DNA from: Rhypophila decipiens
Lineage: Eukaryota > Ascomycota > Sordariomycetes > Sordariales > Naviculisporaceae
Reading direction: 5' to 3'
Length of the DNA stretch: 64,000 nucleotides
Assembly: GCA_033297075.1 (NCBI GenBank)
Contig: MU858131.1
Location: 62,001 to 126,000 of the forward strand
In this document: piece by piece, positions 23,001 through 33,644 of the stretch
How positions within the stretch are numbered: position 1 is the first letter of the stretch
Layout: each line of letters starts with the position of its first letter
Notes under the pieces: model-generated
Database searches by the model: none
What the model saw: the letters and a program-made list of their open reading frames with translations, nothing else
What the model was told of the DNA's origin: nothing
Made by a program: the position numbers and the translations under genes

Positions 23001-24541
23001 TGCAAAGCAGCTAGTTGCGACTCATTTCATCAGGCCGGTCCGTGATACTCTGCTCAAGTTTCGCATGCTCCAAAATGGTGCCATACTCGGATACAAATCT
23101 GGGAATGATTCCTTTGGTTCTGACATCATGTCTGCCATCTTGGAGTGAAGTGCCGGTTCAATGGATTACATTGTCCCTTTAATTTGCCCCCTCGCGTAGT
23201 TTCTTAAAGTGGTCAGGCCAGCTGAGGTGGCCGGAATCGTGAACATCCGGTGTCCTAGCAGTGAGCTCCTTGGCTGGATGATGCGGACGGACTCGTATCT
23301 GATGTTGTGATGCTGGTTGAGCCTCAGCCAGCTGATTCCCCGCGTCTCATGGCTTTTTGAGAGAGAGAGAGAAAGAGAGTCAAAGACGAGTGTCTTTTAC
23401 AAGGGGCTTCCATGGCCAGCCAGCCGGCAGCTTGCAGATTCCCAACCCTTCCATTGGCAAGCTCCCCTGTATTTTCCCGATCTTTCATACGAGCGTACGA
23501 ATTCTCGTCGGGCGGCGGAAAAGTGCAGGCACTTGTGCGACACGCATCTTTGTGACCTACCAGCAAGCGAACCAAGAGTAGAGCAAATGTGGCTAGTATT
23601 GAGATGGTTGTCCTGCCTACCAATACCAAAACCTCTCTGCTCCTTTCTTTTCCAGAATACATCTGCCAGGCCCTTGACTGACCGGGCTATGAGTTTGGCC
23701 AGAGAGGGAACAATTGGCGGGATCTTTGAGTGTTCACATACACAAGACAGACCACAAGCGCAGTGCGATCATGCTGGAACAGGGAACAGGACAAGGACAA
23801 GCGTTGCACGGATGCCTCATGTAGCCTGGGCAGGTACATGTACTCGGGCAGCTTGAATAGTACCTTGCCCGGGGAGGGGACCTGGTTCGTACACCCTCCC
23901 CCACTGCCCCTTTCGAGGTTGTCAGGTTCAGACTGAGAGGTGAGACTGTGACCGGGACACAACCAGACTGGGAGTATATAGTATCCGGACGGTACTGACG
24001 CCCGTGCCCCTCCCCCAGGATTACTTCTGTTTCTTTTGCCTCTTCTCTCCCTGTCTCGGTTATTCTGACCTGTCTGCCTTGTCTGTTTTGCGTGCGTGCT
24101 TTGGGTCGGTTCCGGGACGGTGTGAGTTATCAGCTTGACCGTTGCGGATTCCTCTGCGCCTGCCCGTTTTCTTTTGACCTGCACCCTTGCTCTGAAAGAC
24201 AAACATTACACGTCATTCCCTTGTTTGTCTGTCACCTCGACATTCGTTTGCAACGGCAGCCCCTGACACTCGTTTAGCCCAGCTCTACTGCCTGCCAGCC
24301 ACCAGACACCAGCTTGAACTCACCGCACCGCGCACTTATATTATTCTCGAGTCCTGGATTGCTTCACTTTTTACTTCTGGGTCTGAGAGCCTCGGTGGTA
24401 ATGTGCCTTTTGGCGCACTGGCGATCATACCAAACAGAATACGACAGCATATCGCTCGGAGACAATCCCCCAATATCATCACGCCCAAAAACAAGTCTTG
24501 ATACAACAGAAATCAGAGGCGAGAGCCAATAAAGAAGGATA
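20047..24541. other. 4.5-kb region without recognisable genes
   Basis: Moderate GC with many open frames up to about 180 codons on both strands, none with motifs, splice structure or composition of a protein I know. A GA-rich microsatellite lies at 23355-23379. The last 500 bases contain TATATAG at about 23975 and a pyrimidine-rich stretch, probably the promoter and leader of the gene at 24542. Confidence 0.5.
24401..24532 (+). promoter_or_regulatory. upstream ORF before the membrane protein gene
   Basis: A 43-codon ORF starts at 24401 and ends with TAA at 24530-24532, nine bases before the ATG at 24542. It is the only ATG in the preceding 450 bases, so a scanning ribosome would meet it first; it may limit or permit reinitiation. 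No protein similarity. Confidence 0.4.
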
Positions 24542-27064
24542 ATGAAGGATACAATGGCGACCATCAGGATACGAGACAAGGTCGACTCTTGCACCTGTCG
24601 ATTTGACCAAGCCAACATAACATCCATGTCGCCACAGGGGGACCAAAAGCCATGCTTTGGGGACTGCATGGCGCAGTTTCTGGCCCCGGTACTCCCGCCG
24701 GGATCAGGTATCAACTCTGAGGGAGCGGCGTCGACGGCCATGTGTGAGGCTTTCAATGGGACTCTTTCGAGCAAGAACGATGAGAAATTTTGGCCCCTCT
24801 ACTGGTGCGATATTACGTATTGCGGACTTGGGATTGAGCGAGGTGGCCCGGGGGGAGCAGGACGAAAAGGACAAGATCGTGAGTCTACTGCTTGTCGATA
24901 TGGGAGCACCCCCTTTGCACCGTTTGTTTGTTTGTTTGTGTTTTGGGACGAGCGCTAAACTGGAACGACATCGTGGATTGTAGCAAACGTCAACAAGATT
25001 ATCAACAACTGTAATGGGTGAGTCATCGCAACTCCAGTCTGAGTCTTGGCTGTTCGACTTGCTGACCTCTCTGGTCTGCACAGGATCGGAATCAAGAGCA
25101 TTTATGACCCGGGTCCTCCGCCAGACGAGTTCAGCTGCAGCACTGGCAAAGACGGAGAGTCGACGTGTTAGTTTCCATGGCTAGTTGCCAAATGCGAAAA
25201 ATGCACAATCTGGACAGCTGCACTAACTCGCATGTCGTCAACAGGCCAAAACCCAGCCGCCAAAGATGATCCATCCTCGGCGCAAGACGGTCCCAAGACG
25301 AGACCGACACATGGCACGGCAGCCCATCCTACTTCCTCCTCCAAAGCCGCGACCGACACACACGGCTCTGCCTCAGCAGGAGCGACCACCACGACCTCAG
25401 GCAGCGGGCTGTCCCACGGTGCCAAGATTGCGCTCGCTGTTTGTTCGGCCATCGGCCTCCTCACTCTCGTTGGCATCATTCTGGTCTGTCTCCGCAGGCG
25501 CAAACGACGCAAGACAGAGTTTCGCTCTGCGCTTCTGAAATCTAGCCTTCTCGGTCGCGGAGGCTATGGCGGTAGTGGTGGCGGAACCGGCCTCGGAGGA
25601 GGAGATGGCGCCTACTTTCCCTGTCCCAGCCGCAGCGGCGGTGGCGAAGGAGGCTACTCGCCCACTCCGCTGCTCTCGCCGGCCGGTTCGGCCATGGGCG
25701 GTGGCGGCAGCATCGCCAGCGTGGGTGATCCTCCTTTGACGCCTCCTCTGCGACTGCGCGATCGCCGATTACTTCTGCCGTCTATCCTTCTTCGACCGGG
25801 GACGTCCCGATCCTCTGACGTCTCTCCGCCATTGACGCCCCTCACGCCGGCGTACAGTCCGAGTCAGAATTACAATGCCAGCCCTTCAGTCTTTCCGCCG
25901 AGTCCCATCTGCTCGCCGACGGTGAACAAGCTCGTCCCGCGACACGAGCGCACGCCTACACCGCAGAAGATACCCATCGACAGTCTCCCGCCCCTTCCTC
26001 CGCAGATCGCCTGCGCAATGCCGACCAGCGCTGCGGGCAACGCGACCGGGAGCATCATCAGCCGGGGCAGTCTGAGAAGCGCAAATACAACCAGCACAGC
26101 CACCTACTGTCCTTCTTCAGTGACAGCGAATTCACACACCTCCCTGCTTCGTCATGAAGTCACGCTGTCAACCATGTCGGCAACTACGATTCTCCCGGCT
26201 TCATGTAGTTCCCCGCCCGGCTCACCACCTCGTCCTCCCCGGCCGCATGACACGCCTCTCCAAATACCAGATTTGTTATCTGCTGCGCCGGCGCCGTCGT
26301 CCATGAGTCCGCCGCCGACGTTTCGCGGATTCTCACCGCCGCCGTTGGGAGCTGGGACGTTGCCCTCTCCACCCTTGCCTCCTCTTGCAGTGTCAGTCTC
26401 TGTCCCGACGTCGAGCGGAATTTCTCCAACACGAGGCCCTACGACTCCTCGCGCATTTCAACTTTCTCAAGGCGGCGGAAGTGGGTTTCAGAGACAACAG
26501 CAGCAACAACCGAGGAGCTTTTCGTCGCCGTTCCAGGGTGTACCGTCGAGTCCAAGAGGGCCGGCTAATACCGCAAAGAAGGATACCGGCAATCAACCTA
26601 CTAACAAAATGAATGTGGAGGACAGAGGAAGCTGGGGTAGCTGGGACGGTACGCATACCATGCCAACAGTCCATCATACTGGGGGGATTAATAGTACTCA
26701 TAACCCAAATAACGAGGCGTCATCAACACACAAAGGACTGGGCATTGCGGCACCAGATATTCAGATAGGCACAGCGAGGAGTTGTTCCTCCCCTGTGCCA
26801 TTACCTCTACATGTCGTCCAGGGTCATGGACATCATGGGAATGGTCATGATGTACACGTCCCTTTACCGCTTTCGAGTCCGACGACGCCTAGGCAAGAAT
26901 CTGGCAGAAATGCAGCTAATCCTGCTGGGTCTGATACGTCTGGTTCGGTGTATGAGTATGAATATGATGGGTATAGTCATGGGAGTTTTGGTTATGCACA
27001 CGGAGATGGGCAAGGGCAAGGCCAGCAAAATGATGCGAGGAATTTCATTGGCGGGGCGTTTTAG
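24542..27064 (+). CDS. single-span membrane protein, Cys-rich head, Pro-rich tail
   Basis: Four exons, 24542-24878, 24984-25017, 25084-25166 and 25245-27064, with phases 1, 2 and 1 consistent across all junctions (donors GTGAGT, GTGAGT, GTTAGT), encode 757 aa. The N-terminal 160 residues contain about ten cysteines, among them LYWCDITYCG and IINNCNG, as in fungal extracellular domains. A Thr/Ser-rich linker leads to one membrane span (GAKIALAVCSAIGLLTLVG...) with a following Arg/Lys cluster, then about 530 residues rich in Pro, Ser and Gly, presumably cytoplasmic. The layout is that of fungal surface sensors (Wsc/Mid2-like in design, not by homology). Oddly, no signal peptide is visible after the ATG at 24542; an unseen upstream exon is possible. 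Confidence 0.75.
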
Positions 27065-27905
27065 AAGGTTTGGACATTTTATTTTATTTTTCTTAATTCA
27101 GTTTCTCGATCACATTTACGAATGCTTAATGGAGATGAAGTGTACGGTATGGACGCCTGACTGATGATGGCTGGGATGGAGCTTAGGTAGATGGATGGGA
27201 CTTTGTCGGGTTTAGTAGAAGCGCTAGTCACGATTCGTCTCGTGGAGGTCGTCAGTAACAGTTCGTGACCCTTGGGCTTTGGGGCAGGTTCATGTTCATA
27301 TCATGCAGTGGTGTGAATCTCATACTAGGTACTTACATGTAGTTAGCACTCACGTAATGTATCCTCTTCTGTCTACTACCGGGGAGCATTGGGGCTGGGG
27401 GAAAAAGTTACACCCAGAACACACCGTGGACAAGTTTGCACACCCCAGTGAGATGGACCTTCAATCTGACCCGAGTATATGACCAGACGGTTCAGCATTC
27501 ACTTTCACCAATTGAACCAACCTTTCAAGCTCCATTAGCTCAATTGGTCACCGTCTCAAACTTACACTCGTGCTCGAAATCAGACTGCTCTTTGGTCCGC
27601 GACCACTCAGTTCTCCTTTACGTCGGGGTGTGGGTTCGAATCCCGCGCGGTGCTTGTTCTTTCGGGGGATCATCCTTTTCTTTTTTTATTCTTTCTTTTT
27701 ATCTTCTGCACTCTGGCGGCTGTTAGGCTAGCCAAAGCGATTCATTGGGTAAGGTAATTATGGCTTGCACGCTCTTTTCGAATAAGCAGGCCGTTGCAGA
27801 GAAAATAGCAAAGGAGTTAGCTCGTAGCAAGAGCTTAGATGCTTGCGTTAGCTTGTAGAGACCTGACTTAGGTGTCTGGTCCTGCCCTACTAAAGTAAAG
27901 TAAGT
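27065..27905. other. intergenic region with a Pol III-like unit
   Basis: Between the 3' ends of the membrane protein gene and the small frameshifted gene. It holds a tRNA-like unit at about 27529-27653; otherwise nothing seen. Confidence 0.5.
27529..27653 (+). tRNA. tRNA-like / Pol III unit, not a clean cloverleaf
   Basis: TTAGCTCAATTGG (27535-27547) fits a tRNA A box and GGTTCGAATCC (27632-27642) is a perfect B box inside a T arm with a 5-bp stem. T-rich terminators follow from 27671. The A-to-B spacing of about 95 nt would need an intron of about 50 nt. The acceptor arms pair poorly (GCTCCAT with GCGGTGC) and I cannot place an anticodon, so this is either a degenerate tRNA or a tRNA-derived sequence. 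Confidence 0.35.
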
Positions 27906-28316
27906 CTAAGGGACATCCTCAGCCTTGAGCCCAAAGACTTCGATAATGATCCACTCTTCCAAAAGCTAAGCAAGTCGTTTCCAGAAAAGAAAAACAGTTA
28001 GTTCAAGCAAGCAAGTCACCATTTCTTTTGTGCGAGTTTTGCATGGTCCAACAATGTAACTGGAATAGCACCAGCAGCAAATGTGTCGACTTGCTTGGGT
28101 GATAGAAACTCACATCATACCCGATCAGGACTTTATTGCTCTGCTCCAGGCGGCAGATCGGTGGAACTGCGCCACGACATCCTCGATTTTTGCCTTGCTG
28201 ACTGGGATAAAGATGGCGCACGAGTTGTCTGCTGGATCGGGAAGTCGAGGGCAGATGTATTCGGCTCGTTCTCGGACCCAGGCCCACATAGTGGCGTCTT
28301 CAGAGTTGGATGACAT
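27906..28316 (-). pseudogene. frameshifted copy of small two-exon gene family
   Basis: Exon 1 (28316-28114) begins MSSNSEDATMWAWVRERA and exon 2 (27965-27906) ends GLKAEDVP; the intron is 28113-27966 (GTGAGT..CTTAG). It is paralogous to the gene at 45005-44592: both share MSS, WVR-RA, an SC/IP-SKA block, the intron position and the ending GLKAED. Near the end of exon 1 the frame runs into a stop (AIKS, TGA), whereas the next frame, displaced by one base, continues the similarity to the splice site in the correct phase. The simplest reading is a 1-nt deletion relative to the sister gene. The function of the family is unknown to me. Confidence 0.65.
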
Positions 28317-28691
28317 GACGGGCTGTCAGGAAGTATTGTCAATGGGATTTGGTGACTAGGAAGGAGTGTTGGCGTTGCTGAGAGTCCTGCGACTATGAAT
28401 TCTGACGCTGTGGATGGCGATGGCTAGACTTTTGGTACGCATCTATGTTTTCTTCATCCTGATGATATGGAAATCACTTTGCTCTTTCTTAAGACCGTTT
28501 TGGGTGTTACATCATGAGGAACCGTCCTTCATTCTGATCAACGCGGTCATGTATAGAGACTCAAACACCTTCAGTAGTTGTTTCATGACTTTGGCTGTAG
28601 ACATAGCAGTTACCAGTAGCTGAGTCAAAGGTAGTCGACAGTTGGCAAACATCTCTTCTGCTCACCGTGACGCCTGCTTGCTACGAAAAGT

Positions 28692-28922
28692 CTAGGCACC
28701 GCTAGTCTCAAGACAAGCAAACGTCCTAAGCTCCTCAAGCCCCTCTGAAGCTTGATGCCTCCTCCTCTGTGCGTCATCGGTCAAGTGTTGACCCTCGGCT
28801 TCCTCATCGGTTTCTTTCATCTCCGTCTCAATCATAGCCACAACGTGACAAAGGCCGAGGGGCTTCTTGTCCGCATAAGCGTACGCGACAGCAGCGCGAA
28901 GAATATTCTTGATTGTTCGGCC
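28692..28922 (-). pseudogene. orphan last exon of an AAA+ ATPase
   Basis: An open stretch of 76 codons plus TAG starts right after a CCAG acceptor at 28923-28924. It begins GRTIKNILRAAVAYAYADKK, like the (L)NGRQIKN..R.A helix of fungal AAA+ ATPases (sensor-2 / lid region), followed by an acidic, charged end. No Walker A or B exon exists upstream: only about 258 bases separate it from the methyltransferase gene's stop. It is therefore a relic of a lost gene, or a 3' exon brought here by rearrangement. There is no ATG at its start. Confidence 0.6.
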
Positions 28923-29180
28923 CTGGCAGGTTTGAAAGATGATTGTTCATGTAATTACATGTAGCGGTATTGGTCTGTGACTCGGTGCTCAACTGATAGG
29001 TGGATCGATCAAGAATTACTACCTAGTCGATGCTGCATGTGTGCATCGATAATATGAGGTAATCTATGTTCCGTAGTTAGGGAGGTACTTGAGGGCCTTC
29101 TCCCGTCTTCTGCCTAATTGACAATACAGAGAGAAACCTCCAGCCTCTAGTCGTCCGTTCACAATCTAGCTCCTCACACG

Positions 29181-30559
29181 TCAGCTGGGACCCGACGGCT
29201 CTTTCTGCAGTATCACCGAGCTGTGGGCTTTCGACTTGCCTACTTCCTCCTCTTGCCTTGTCCCCTTGTCCCCAGTAGATTTCGTAACAACCCCCTTCTT
29301 CATCCAAGGCGCATTCCTCAAAGCCTCCATCTGCACTCTAAACACAGGCTCCACCAACGCCAGCAACCGACTCCCAAACGCATCAATGACAAACTGAACC
29401 TCCAACTCCCTTTCGTTGAGAACCTCACCCCCAAAGGTCGCGAATTTCCACTGAGCCTTCCACCTCTGTACAGCTTCCAAAGCGGCTTCTCGCACTGGTT
29501 GGACTCCTTTGGCGACGAGATAGAACGACCCCCGCATTCTATGTGCCTTTGTCGGCTTGAACAGCTGAATACTATCCGAGAAAAGATCAAACGTGTAGAT
29601 CAGACGGATGGTCGACCACGAGTTGGCTCTGTGGAGCAGTATGATCATGGTACCTCCTGGACGGATCCGCTGGAGCGCGAGGACGAGTTGTGATGTGAGA
29701 AGTCGGCCGGCTTCGTGGTCTGCACGGTCTGTATGTAGGGCGGTTAGATACACTTGTGACAAGACTACTTTCTGAGAGAGACTCACGTTCTCCACGTTCG
29801 TGGGTTCGTAGAACCTGACCATCACAAAATACAAGGTCGAACTGAGACCCAAAGTAAGGTCTATCAGACGAGAACATCGCCGCATCGGGATGCGATGGCG
29901 GAATATCACCCAGCGACACGCCCATCTCCTCCGCCAGTGGGGTAATATCTCGATAATCCACAAACTTTGACGCAGTCTCCACGTCTTCCTTGGTGGACGA
30001 AACATCCCTCAGTCTGATGACATGGCCCCCCTCAGAAGGGGGTAGACTGATTCCGCGGAGGAGAGCGGACCGAGGATTATTACGCTGTAGCGCCGCGAGG
30101 GCAAACCCACCTGGCGCCATGCAGAGGTCGAGGATAGCTGGTCGTGGCATACCCGGTCGTCGAATCTTCAGGGCGGATGTAGCATCGTCGAGCTCGAGGC
30201 CGATGGACTGCATGAGTTTGAGGAATCCCATTTGGGTCTTGACGCTGGCGTGGTCGGCTTTACTGCGTTGGTTTTGGAAATACACGTCGGCGTCATTGCT
30301 CTCGTGGCCCTGTCAAAGGGGGGCGGTGTTGATCGGCGAAATATAATTAACGGTGTAAAGGATAAAGGTGGTACGGCTTCATATTGCGACTTACCGCGTC
30401 TCTGAGTTCACAAAGCTCCCGGTAGACCTCGAGGTTCTCTAGCAGATATGCCCGGATGAGTGACTGCGCTGACTCTGTCTGATCGGTCTCCTCGGGGGAA
30501 GACATAGGGAGCGACTTTGATGGGAAACAGTGGACAGGCTTGGAATCACTGGTCTCCAT
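29181..30559 (-). CDS. FtsJ-like SAM-dependent methyltransferase
   Basis: Exons 30559-30395, 30309-29787 and 29728-29181 (introns of 85 and 58 nt; donors GTAAGT and GTGAGT; phases 0 and 1) encode 411 aa. The SAM-binding motif ILDLCMAPGGFALAAL lies in exon 2, and DLVFCDGQVLRTHER matches the motif IV region of Rossmann methyltransferases of the FtsJ/RrmJ type, which usually 2'-O-methylate RNA. RPGGTMIILLHR is the late strand-turn motif. The N-terminus is helical and charged; the C-terminus is Lys/Glu-rich. The substrate is unknown. The frame is open upstream of 30559, but no ATG precedes it. Confidence in the fold is good. Confidence 0.82.
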
Positions 30560-31558
30560 GACTGATTTCAATGGCAACAACGGAGTATGATGACCAGACA
30601 ATTATGAGAGAAAGGGCCCCAGACCAGTGAGTTCAGGTGGCTCGCAAGGGTCTTTTGCTTTCTGAGTGATAGAGAAGAAACGCTCGGCAAAAGTCATTCG
30701 AGTAACAGAATAAGAGATGAAAAGGGGCCCGGGGAGTAGACAAGAGTGATGAAGTCAAGGTCATAAGAGACGAGATGGCCATCCGTGCCAATTTCCATTA
30801 TTTCTGGACCCCGAATGATCAGTAGATTGAACAATGCAGTGTCCCGTTGAGGGCTTTGATATTTGCCCAATCAAACCATAGAATCATGAGTGATGTTTGT
30901 TTGTTGTAAAATGTTTGCCGCTAGTTCCATGCAGGGATCCAAACAAGGCAAATCAAGACAAGGGAGGGGGTGCCCTAGCCTTCAAGTTGTCTTGAGGGGT
31001 CCATAAGCATCCTTGTCTTGATCAAGGAAGTCAAGTCAAGGCCTTGAGTGTTCTTGGGTCCTTGATCCTTCAGTATGACCTAACTGAGTTTGGCCGGTTA
31101 GGGTTATAAATTATGGGGGTTGGGGTTATATGTAGGCATTCAAGGGGTCAAGAGTTGACAACGGAAAGGGGAGGCGCCCTTGCCTTGTCTCGAGTGTTAT
31201 TTTGGCTCCATTGGCCTTGCCTTGTCTTGACTTGCCTTATCTTATTTGTTATCGCTTGCCTTGGTTGGATCCCTGGTTCCATGCGGGTCAAGTATGTGGC
31301 TGTTTATGAGTGTGATCAGACTTGTTTGCTTAGGGAGTGGCTGCCTGCCTAGTTGGGTAGATTGGCTTATTAGAAACATGAAGGGGGAGTTGACATAAAG
31401 GTTGTTTTCCCCGTGAGCGTATATGACTTCACACCGCGCCTGTGGATTAGGATCACACGACATCCAGGATGAGAACACAATGAATGAACCCCGGGGACAG
31501 GCTAACCTCTGGTACCAATATTGATGGTGTCATTCTGGCAAGACTAAGCTTGTACTGC
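30560..31558. other. intergenic region with CTTG-rich repeats
   Basis: No gene seen. From about 30945 to 31260 the sequence is dominated by CAAG/CTTG words (CCTTGTCTTGACTTGCCTT and similar) on both strands, with two related segments around 30968 and 31170. A telomere-like GGTTAGGGTTA lies at 31096-31106. Confidence 0.6.
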
Positions 31559-32966
31559 TTAGCCCAACAGTATCTCCTTCCAGACCGGACCCGGAGCTAA
31601 GCTATGCACCACGGCAGATCGCGACAGCAGTCCTATCCCCCGTCGTTCAGCGACATTCCCCATCCATTCCAATAGCATGATATGGTATGCTGGGCCAAGG
31701 GAGAACTTGAATTCCATAGGCTCGCAGCGGGACATGGCATCAGTCCAATATGTGTTTTGGTCGGCAGAAGGAAAGAATTATCATTTCGAAGGATCTTGGG
31801 CTGCCCGTGGAAGCATTCCTGTCACTGGCAGCCTCGTAGAATTGGGTGTCTCCAAGCCCGTCGAGGTAGAGGTATCCGCAAACTCGATTATTTACCGGGT
31901 CGCACATATTGGCTCTGGCGTGTTGGGAGTCAATATCCTTGAGTGGAAAAAACACAGATAATGTCCAGAACTGCAGCAGAGGATAGCCTCTAATAGGGGC
32001 ATCTGTAAAGGCTTTATCCTGACCAAACTGGGCCGTTGGAATTGTCTGATCTGCCGGGATAAAGACATTTGGGATGTCTGGCAGGTAAGATTCGGATCTA
32101 GTTTGATATCCAACATAATTCGGGTCCTGCCCGGGGAAATCGTGATGAGCGTTGGGGTCCCAGAGCAGAGCGCAGCTGCATCACACCAGAGGTAGCGTTC
32201 ACCTATGTCCCTAACGAAGGTTACGGCGTCCTGGATAGTGCGAGGAAGACTGCTCCAGTACCTAGCAAGAGACCCCGGACGATCAACCAAATCTTGATAG
32301 TTTGCTGTTGTCAGACGGAAGTTTACCGCCAAGCCCCACAAGTAACTCAGCGCCACATATTTGACGTTCTCCACCGTTTCAATAATGCAATTGTCATGGA
32401 CATCGATCAGTCTGAGGATCCGTAACCCGGGGTATTTGTCGCCGATTTGATTGAGCCCGTCACTGACTTCTCTGCCTCCCACAGTGAGTGTCTCCGCCGT
32501 TGCAGATCCTTCCATGCTCTCTCTGACACGATTCAATCCACCCGTGGACCCGCCTGAAATTCACCCTTTGGCCTGTGTCTGGTGTGAGATAAGTTGTTGG
32601 GTCATCTGCATGAACATAATCCGGGTCTCGCACAAAGCATAGCTGAAACCCCATCAAAAGAGGCACCGGGTAAGGGTTGGTACCAGCGGCAAGGAAGAAC
32701 GAGCGGTAGATATCGGATATTCGGTTTGTCCAGAACAGCTCTATCTCGTCGTCTTCGGCAACTGGCGGGATCCGCCGTAGTCTGCCGTCATGGTAGAGAG
32801 CCGCAGAGACAAACTGACAGAAACGACAGTTACTCGCCCTGACTCTCCTGGCAGTGCCAAGAGGCCACCACAGAGGGCCCAGATCCCGGATTTCGGTTTC
32901 GAAGAGCTAGCGGGGATCCAGGGGCACAAGCATGCAAGACTCGCAAAGAGCTCCATGCGATGCCAT
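31559..32966 (-). pseudogene. decayed HET-domain gene
   Basis: Reading from ATG at 32966, 19 codons (including LCESC) run into an in-frame TAG at 32909-32907; coding resumes in the same frame with CRFCQFVSAALYHDG and FRRVHGWIESCQREHG. A frameshift at about 32460-32536 leads to the HET block with YVALSYLWG and GERYLWCDA. Then a large part of the HET domain, including the RGWTFQE-type block, is missing. After two more frame changes, a normal HET C-terminus (LLEWMGNVAERRGIG) ends at TAA 31561-31559. HET proteins trigger incompatibility cell death in filamentous fungi. With one nonsense codon, at least three frame changes and a deletion, this copy cannot be functional. Confidence 0.85.
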
Positions 32967-33644
32967 GATTACTGGTATACTTACTCTCAAGAGGCGGGTG
33001 TCGGTGAGTTCTGTTGAGGAATAGGGACCTTGGCTACTGTATGTTCTGACCCCGCATCGCCAGCTGAGAAGCGAGAAACCGCTTCCAACCGGCCTTTCCA
33101 ATGCTGCCTGATATGCTGCCTGATATCACGTGACAAAATCGGTGCACTTTAAATTCCTTAAATATGATTGGGTCCTTCTGTTCAGTACTCAAACCCATTG
33201 CTCTCCAGACACAGCTAGACGAAGAATGGAGTAGGGACAAAAGGGGTAGACAAACTCGTTTCTCAAACCTCATATACCCCGGCAGCAGTTGTTAATTCCC
33301 TTTGCCCGATTAGCATTGATAACTAGGTGCTCACCGTTCATACATGTAATCAGAACACCCCCGGGATAAACCGCGCAGTCCTCTTATTCCACGGCACCTC
33401 ACCCACTCCTCGACCCTAAAGAGGAAGGAGGGACAGACGGGCGACAATTAACGAGTCATCACCCAGTCCTTCTTCACTCCTCACACCATACGAGATTCGG
33501 GAAAGCTTCACTCTCATTTGTGTCATTGGTATTCGCTCAAAGCCAAACCACTACCAGTGCCGCATGAGGACCCAAATTCTTTTCTCCAAGCCAATACGAT
33601 CACCACTTTTACCAACGAAACCTTCAATAATTTCAAAAACCAAC
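32967..33644. other. divergent intergenic region
   Basis: Between the HET relic and the ABC transporter. It includes the presumed transporter promoter and a CA-rich leader. An ATG at 33564 is in frame with the chosen transporter start. Nothing else seen. Confidence 0.5.

Noticed and set aside
23317..23856. 179-codon plus ORF with an RERERE stretch
   Set aside because: The repeat is a GA microsatellite; the rest lacks protein features.
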